From Fusibacter sp. A1 (GTDB lineage Bacteria; Bacillota; Clostridia; Peptostreptococcales; Acidaminobacteraceae): a stretch of DNA of 64,000 nucleotides. Location: the NCBI RefSeq assembly GCF_004125825.1, contig NZ_QQWI01000001.1:248001-312000 (forward strand), written 5' to 3'. The translations under genes and the position numbers were made by a program. Position 1 is the first letter of the stretch. Each line of letters begins with the position of its first letter. The notes beneath the pieces are model-generated. The model was not told the DNA's origin. It made no database searches and saw only the letters and a list, made by a program, of their open reading frames with translations. Positions 61,393 through 64,000 of this stretch are shown piece after piece.

Positions 61393-61639
61393 TAAGTCCT
61401 CTCTTCTGATGTGTCAATAAATTTCTAGAAACGGTTATAAGTTGTGGACTATACCCCGCATACACTGGAACACCAACTACTAAAAAGTCTTCAGCGCTTA
61501 GTGAAAGCTCAAATGCATCTCTTTCACTGCTCGTTAAATCATGCAGGATAAAATCATCTGAAACGCTGTCAGCAACTTTATTCACAACAGACTTGGTCGT
61601 TCCAGTGGGACTAAAATGAACTTTATGATAGGTTCTCAA
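61364..61639 (-). pseudogene. Flavodoxin-domain N-terminal remnant (EFR1-like)
   Basis: From TTG 61639 (AGGAGG upstream) the frame gives YHKVHFSPTGTTKSVVNKVA, then FLVVGVPVYAGYSPQLI: the FMN-phosphate loop and second loop of a flavodoxin domain as found in EFR1-family ferredoxins (about 260 residues). After about 75 residues the similarity ends and the frame runs into the GNAT gene. The flavodoxin C-terminus and 4Fe-4S clusters are missing. Confidence 0.65.
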
Positions 61640-61712
61640 AGATACCTCCTGATAAAAGTTGTGCGAAAAAAAGAAATTTCACATTGGTGACTGTCAATGA
61701 TGTGGTGCTCAG

Positions 61713-62279
61713 TTACATACTCAGTGTGTAGTTTTGCGTCATAAACTCATTAAATTTAAGGTCATTTACCACATTCTCTATCCGTTTTCCATGCTCCCTA
61801 GTCGTCGGGATACCATGTAAATATCTATCAAATGAATCCAAATCTTTCATTAGTTCGACATACTCATTATCTGATACTACGTCTTTATTACTATGCTCGG
61901 TAATCGCCAGCAGTATGGTTTCCAATTCATCCTCTGTGATTAAAGAAAGTCCTTTTCTTGCTTTCTCATTGTATCTTTCTATGAATTTGACAACATGTAC
62001 TTTGGCATTCTTTGCATGATTCTCTTTCCGCTTGGTTTTAACAACTCCATAATCATGCAGTGCTGCAATTATTCCAGCTATTTCTGGATCCAAATTTCGT
62101 TTTAATGCCAAGATTTTTATCATTTGAGATGTGCTGTACATATGCATCATACTCCATCTCAGTGGCAGATCTCTATCTTCATCTTCTAATGCTGAAATTT
62201 CTTGAAAAAGCATTGCTAGAATTCTGTTAAGTCGCTTAACACTAATTTCATTTGACTGAAACTTTAAATTTTGTACCAT
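61713..62279 (-). CDS. HD-domain protein
   Basis: 188 residues. The HD pair is in IIAALHDYGVVKTKRKENHA, with an upstream His in SMMHMYSTSQ, ITEHSNKD and a later MKDLDSFDRYL supplying the remaining metal ligands. Residues 35-140 clearly match the N-terminal half of the HD-CHAP protein at 41367 (both read ILA-KR-L-PE-A-II--LHDY). Probably a nucleotide or phosphate hydrolase. ATG 62279 follows GGGAGA. Single gene. Confidence 0.75.
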   Translation of the reverse strand: MVQNLKFQSNEISVKRLNRILAMLFQEISALEDEDRDLPLRWSMMHMYSTSQMIKILALKRNLDPEIAGIIAALHDYGVVKTKRKENHAKNAKVHVVKFIERYNEKARKGLSLITEDELETILLAITEHSNKDVVSDNEYVELMKDLDSFDRYLHGIPTTREHGKRIENVVNDLKFNEFMTQNYTLSM

Positions 62280-62457
62280 GATACATCTCCCTATCTTACA
62301 ATTGTGATTACTATTGATATTACTTGAATAGCACTCAAAATTCTTCACAAACGACTTGCGTAGCTTAACGAGTAATTTCCAGCACCTTCTTTGTATGCGT
62401 GTTGTTCTGAGACTTCATTGAATGACAAAAAATAACAGGAGTAATGATTTCTGATCA

Positions 62458-62814
62458 TTATTCCCCAATTAATTCCTTTTGAATTTTTCTAGTGAGTGAG
62501 TGAAACATCATGTCATAGGACTGATCAATTAAAAATCTAATTTCATCATCAGGAACATCTGCATCAAGTAAAACGACATTCCATCGAAGGTTATCCAAGT
62601 TATCTGGCAGCAGTATTCCTTTATACATTTGTCTTAATACAATATTGAGTTCAGGGTCTGATTTAAGCACAAATCCTTTCATACCCAATACTTCATAGAC
62701 TCTACAAAACTGTTTGCTACCAACAGTAAATGTTTGAATCTTATTGCTAAAAATATACTCCTCTTTAGCTCCAATTTTACTTAGACAGTATTTTACAGCA
62801 TCCATATATTCCAT
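62458..62814 (-). CDS. MmcQ/YjbR-family protein
   Basis: 118 residues with the MmcQ/YjbR (CyaY-like fold) pattern: an early AVKYCLSKIGAKEEY, FVLKSDPELNIVLRQMYKGI, and NLRWNVVLLDADVPDDEIR, then a C-terminal helix. Some members are described as DNA-binding; function here unknown. GAGGAG precedes the ATG. Confidence 0.8.
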   Translation of the reverse strand: MEYMDAVKYCLSKIGAKEEYIFSNKIQTFTVGSKQFCRVYEVLGMKGFVLKSDPELNIVLRQMYKGILLPDNLDNLRWNVVLLDADVPDDEIRFLIDQSYDMMFHSLTRKIQKELIGE

Positions 62815-62867
62815 AAAATCAACTCCTCAATCACTTTTACCAAATACCCTTATTCCATTTTAAAGAA

Positions 62868-62891
62868 AAAACACTCTAAGTTGAGTGTTTT
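62868..62891 (-). terminator. Intrinsic terminator of the Fic gene
   Basis: AAAACACTC / GAGTGTTTT with a 6-base loop and a T-rich tract on the minus strand, about 130 bases past the Fic stop. Confidence 0.65.
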
Positions 62892-63022
62892 TCTGAATAT
62901 TTAAGGTTTATTTAATATCTGTGCTTAAATATGAACGAATGCGTCATTATTAGTTACAACAGCCTCGTAGCGAGCGTCTGGTGAATCCCCCTAAAAATTA
63001 GAGTACCCCAGCAAATAGATTA

Positions 63023-64000
63023 TTACCTGATTTTACGATATCTTTGCTTGCTACTATTGGGTTTGTCAGGTATGGTCATTACAATGTAACCAAGTTCAAT
63101 CGCCGGAAGCAAATAATTTTCCCTAAATGTAGGTCTATGTTTTATTCCGACTAGTTCCATCAACTCCTTGCTAGATAGAGACTCTGAACCAATCACATCT
63201 AGTAACTTTTTGACTTGTTCGGTGACTTGTTCGCCAACTTGTTCGGTCAAACTTATCTCTGTAAGCGTATCTAAAATAGCTTCTAACATAAACTCAATAA
63301 ATTCCCCTGAATCCGCAGCTTTATCACACTCTCCTAACACATCGTAGTACTCCTGTTGCCTTTCTTTAATCAAGGATTCTACTGGTAACCAACCAAATAT
63401 TTTTTTCCATCTATACAAAATTAGAGTTTGCCACATTCTTCCCATCCTACCATTGCCATCAGCAAATGGGTGTATAAATTCAAACTCATAATGAAATACA
63501 CAGCTTTTAATCAATGGATGAACTTCGGTATCCTTCACCCAATCAATCAAATCCGAAACTTGCTCAGGAACTAAAGATGCTGGTGGAGCCATATGCACTA
63601 GCTTCTCTCCAGCAAAAATTCCTACACCACCTGATCTAAACTTACCTGATTCTTTTGTGAGCTCATTCATCAAAATCTTATGAGCTTTCAGCATGGATGT
63701 CATGTCATATGGATCGAAATCAAGCAAAAGCTCATACGCTTCAAAAGCGTTCATAACTTCCTTAATATCTTGTCCTGGACCAATTATTCTTTTACCGTTG
63801 ATTATTGATGTTACTTGATCAAGAGATAAAGAATTATTTTCAATTGCTAAGGAAGCATGGATTGTCCTTATTCGATTATCCCTTCTTAACCTTGGATTAA
63901 TGCCTTCTACTTCAGTCAAAGTTAATTTTGTAACTACCTCCATGATATCTGCAATCAAATTAATTATACGATCACTGATTGTAAACGGTGGTACATAGCC
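63023..64000 (-). CDS. Fic-family protein, 5' end outside the window
   Basis: At least 325 residues; the frame is open to the right edge (GYVPPFTISDRIINLIADI is a typical Fic N-terminus) so the true start lies beyond it. The catalytic motif HPFADGNGRMGR is complete. The self-inhibition motif SLAIEN precedes the core, as in class II Fic proteins, so AMPylation would be off by default. A C-terminal winged helix follows (SLSSKELMELVGIKHRPTF). A repeat-like EQVGEQVTEQV linker lies between. No toxin-antitoxin partner seen. Confidence 0.88.
   Translation of the reverse strand, partial: GYVPPFTISDRIINLIADIMEVVTKLTLTEVEGINPRLRRDNRIRTIHASLAIENNSLSLDQVTSIINGKRIIGPGQDIKEVMNAFEAYELLLDFDPYDMTSMLKAHKILMNELTKESGKFRSGGVGIFAGEKLVHMAPPASLVPEQVSDLIDWVKDTEVHPLIKSCVFHYEFEFIHPFADGNGRMGRMWQTLILYRWKKIFGWLPVESLIKERQQEYYDVLGECDKAADSGEFIEFMLEAILDTLTEISLTEQVGEQVTEQVKKLLDVIGSESLSSKELMELVGIKHRPTFRENYLLPAIELGYIVMTIPDKPNSSKQRYRKIR

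Overview
The window reads as chromosomal DNA of a low-to-moderate G+C Bacillota, most likely an anaerobic or fermentative member of the Clostridia. Strong AGGAGG-type ribosome binding sites, frequent GTG/TTG starts, a Rnf/Nqr-type redox complex, tryptophanase, chemotaxis and cyclic-di-GMP proteins, a TetM-like GTPase and many Cys-rich small proteins point that way. No rRNA, tRNA, CRISPR array or complete insertion sequence was seen. The genus cannot be named from the sequence alone.

Region by region. 0-5 kb: the 5' end of a membrane protein, then a tight operon for a flavin-based membrane electron-transfer complex (RnfD, G, E, A plus an NqrF-like subunit, with no RnfB/RnfC/NqrA) followed by an aldo/keto reductase. 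5-8.2 kb: a Cache chemoreceptor and a PAS-GGDEF diguanylate cyclase. 8.3-9.4 kb: two adjacent decayed genes (MerR-methyltransferase fusion and MATE pump), each missing its middle. 9.5-14.4 kb: a DUF523 protein, a UPF0173 hydrolase, and tryptophanase with a divergent regulator. 14.5-18.4 kb: an MFS exporter with an ArsR-like regulator, and a soluble fumarate-reductase-like flavoprotein. 18.4-20.9 kb: a broken choline/betaine-binding protein abutting an AT-rich islet with two related unknown genes, one of them frame-disrupted at an A8 run. 21-24.5 kb: a lipoprotein and two-component system. 24.7-28.3 kb: V4R sensor, class III adenylate cyclase, metallo-beta-lactamase-fold hydrolase, DUF2202 protein and a small protein behind triplicated promoter repeats. 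28.4-30.3 kb: a TetM-like GTPase. 30.5-34.7 kb: a MacAB-like ABC exporter.

34.9-64 kb is an accessory region rich in singletons, paralogues and remnants: a kinase, O-methyltransferase, Rieske oxygenase and alpha/beta hydrolase operon; an HD-CHAP fusion protein with an HD-only paralogue 20 kb away; several GNAT acetyltransferases including a close pair; ASCH, DUF2284, DUF3795, DUF2441 and YjbR proteins; an N-acetylmuramoyl-L-alanine amidase; a GH38 alpha-mannosidase with AraC regulator and ADP-ribosylglycohydrolase-family protein; a WecG/TagA-family glycosyltransferase; and a Fic protein running off the right edge.

Most informative observations: the reduced Rnf/Nqr hybrid with an altered NADH site in its F subunit; the V4R-cyclase-hydrolase signalling set; the HD-CHAP fusion; a 17-bp motif (TTAAGGTAATTGTAATA and variants) found four times in intergenic DNA, three of them at a fixed distance from a possible -10 box; a predicted leaderless mRNA; and several recombination scars where gene remnants abut living genes.
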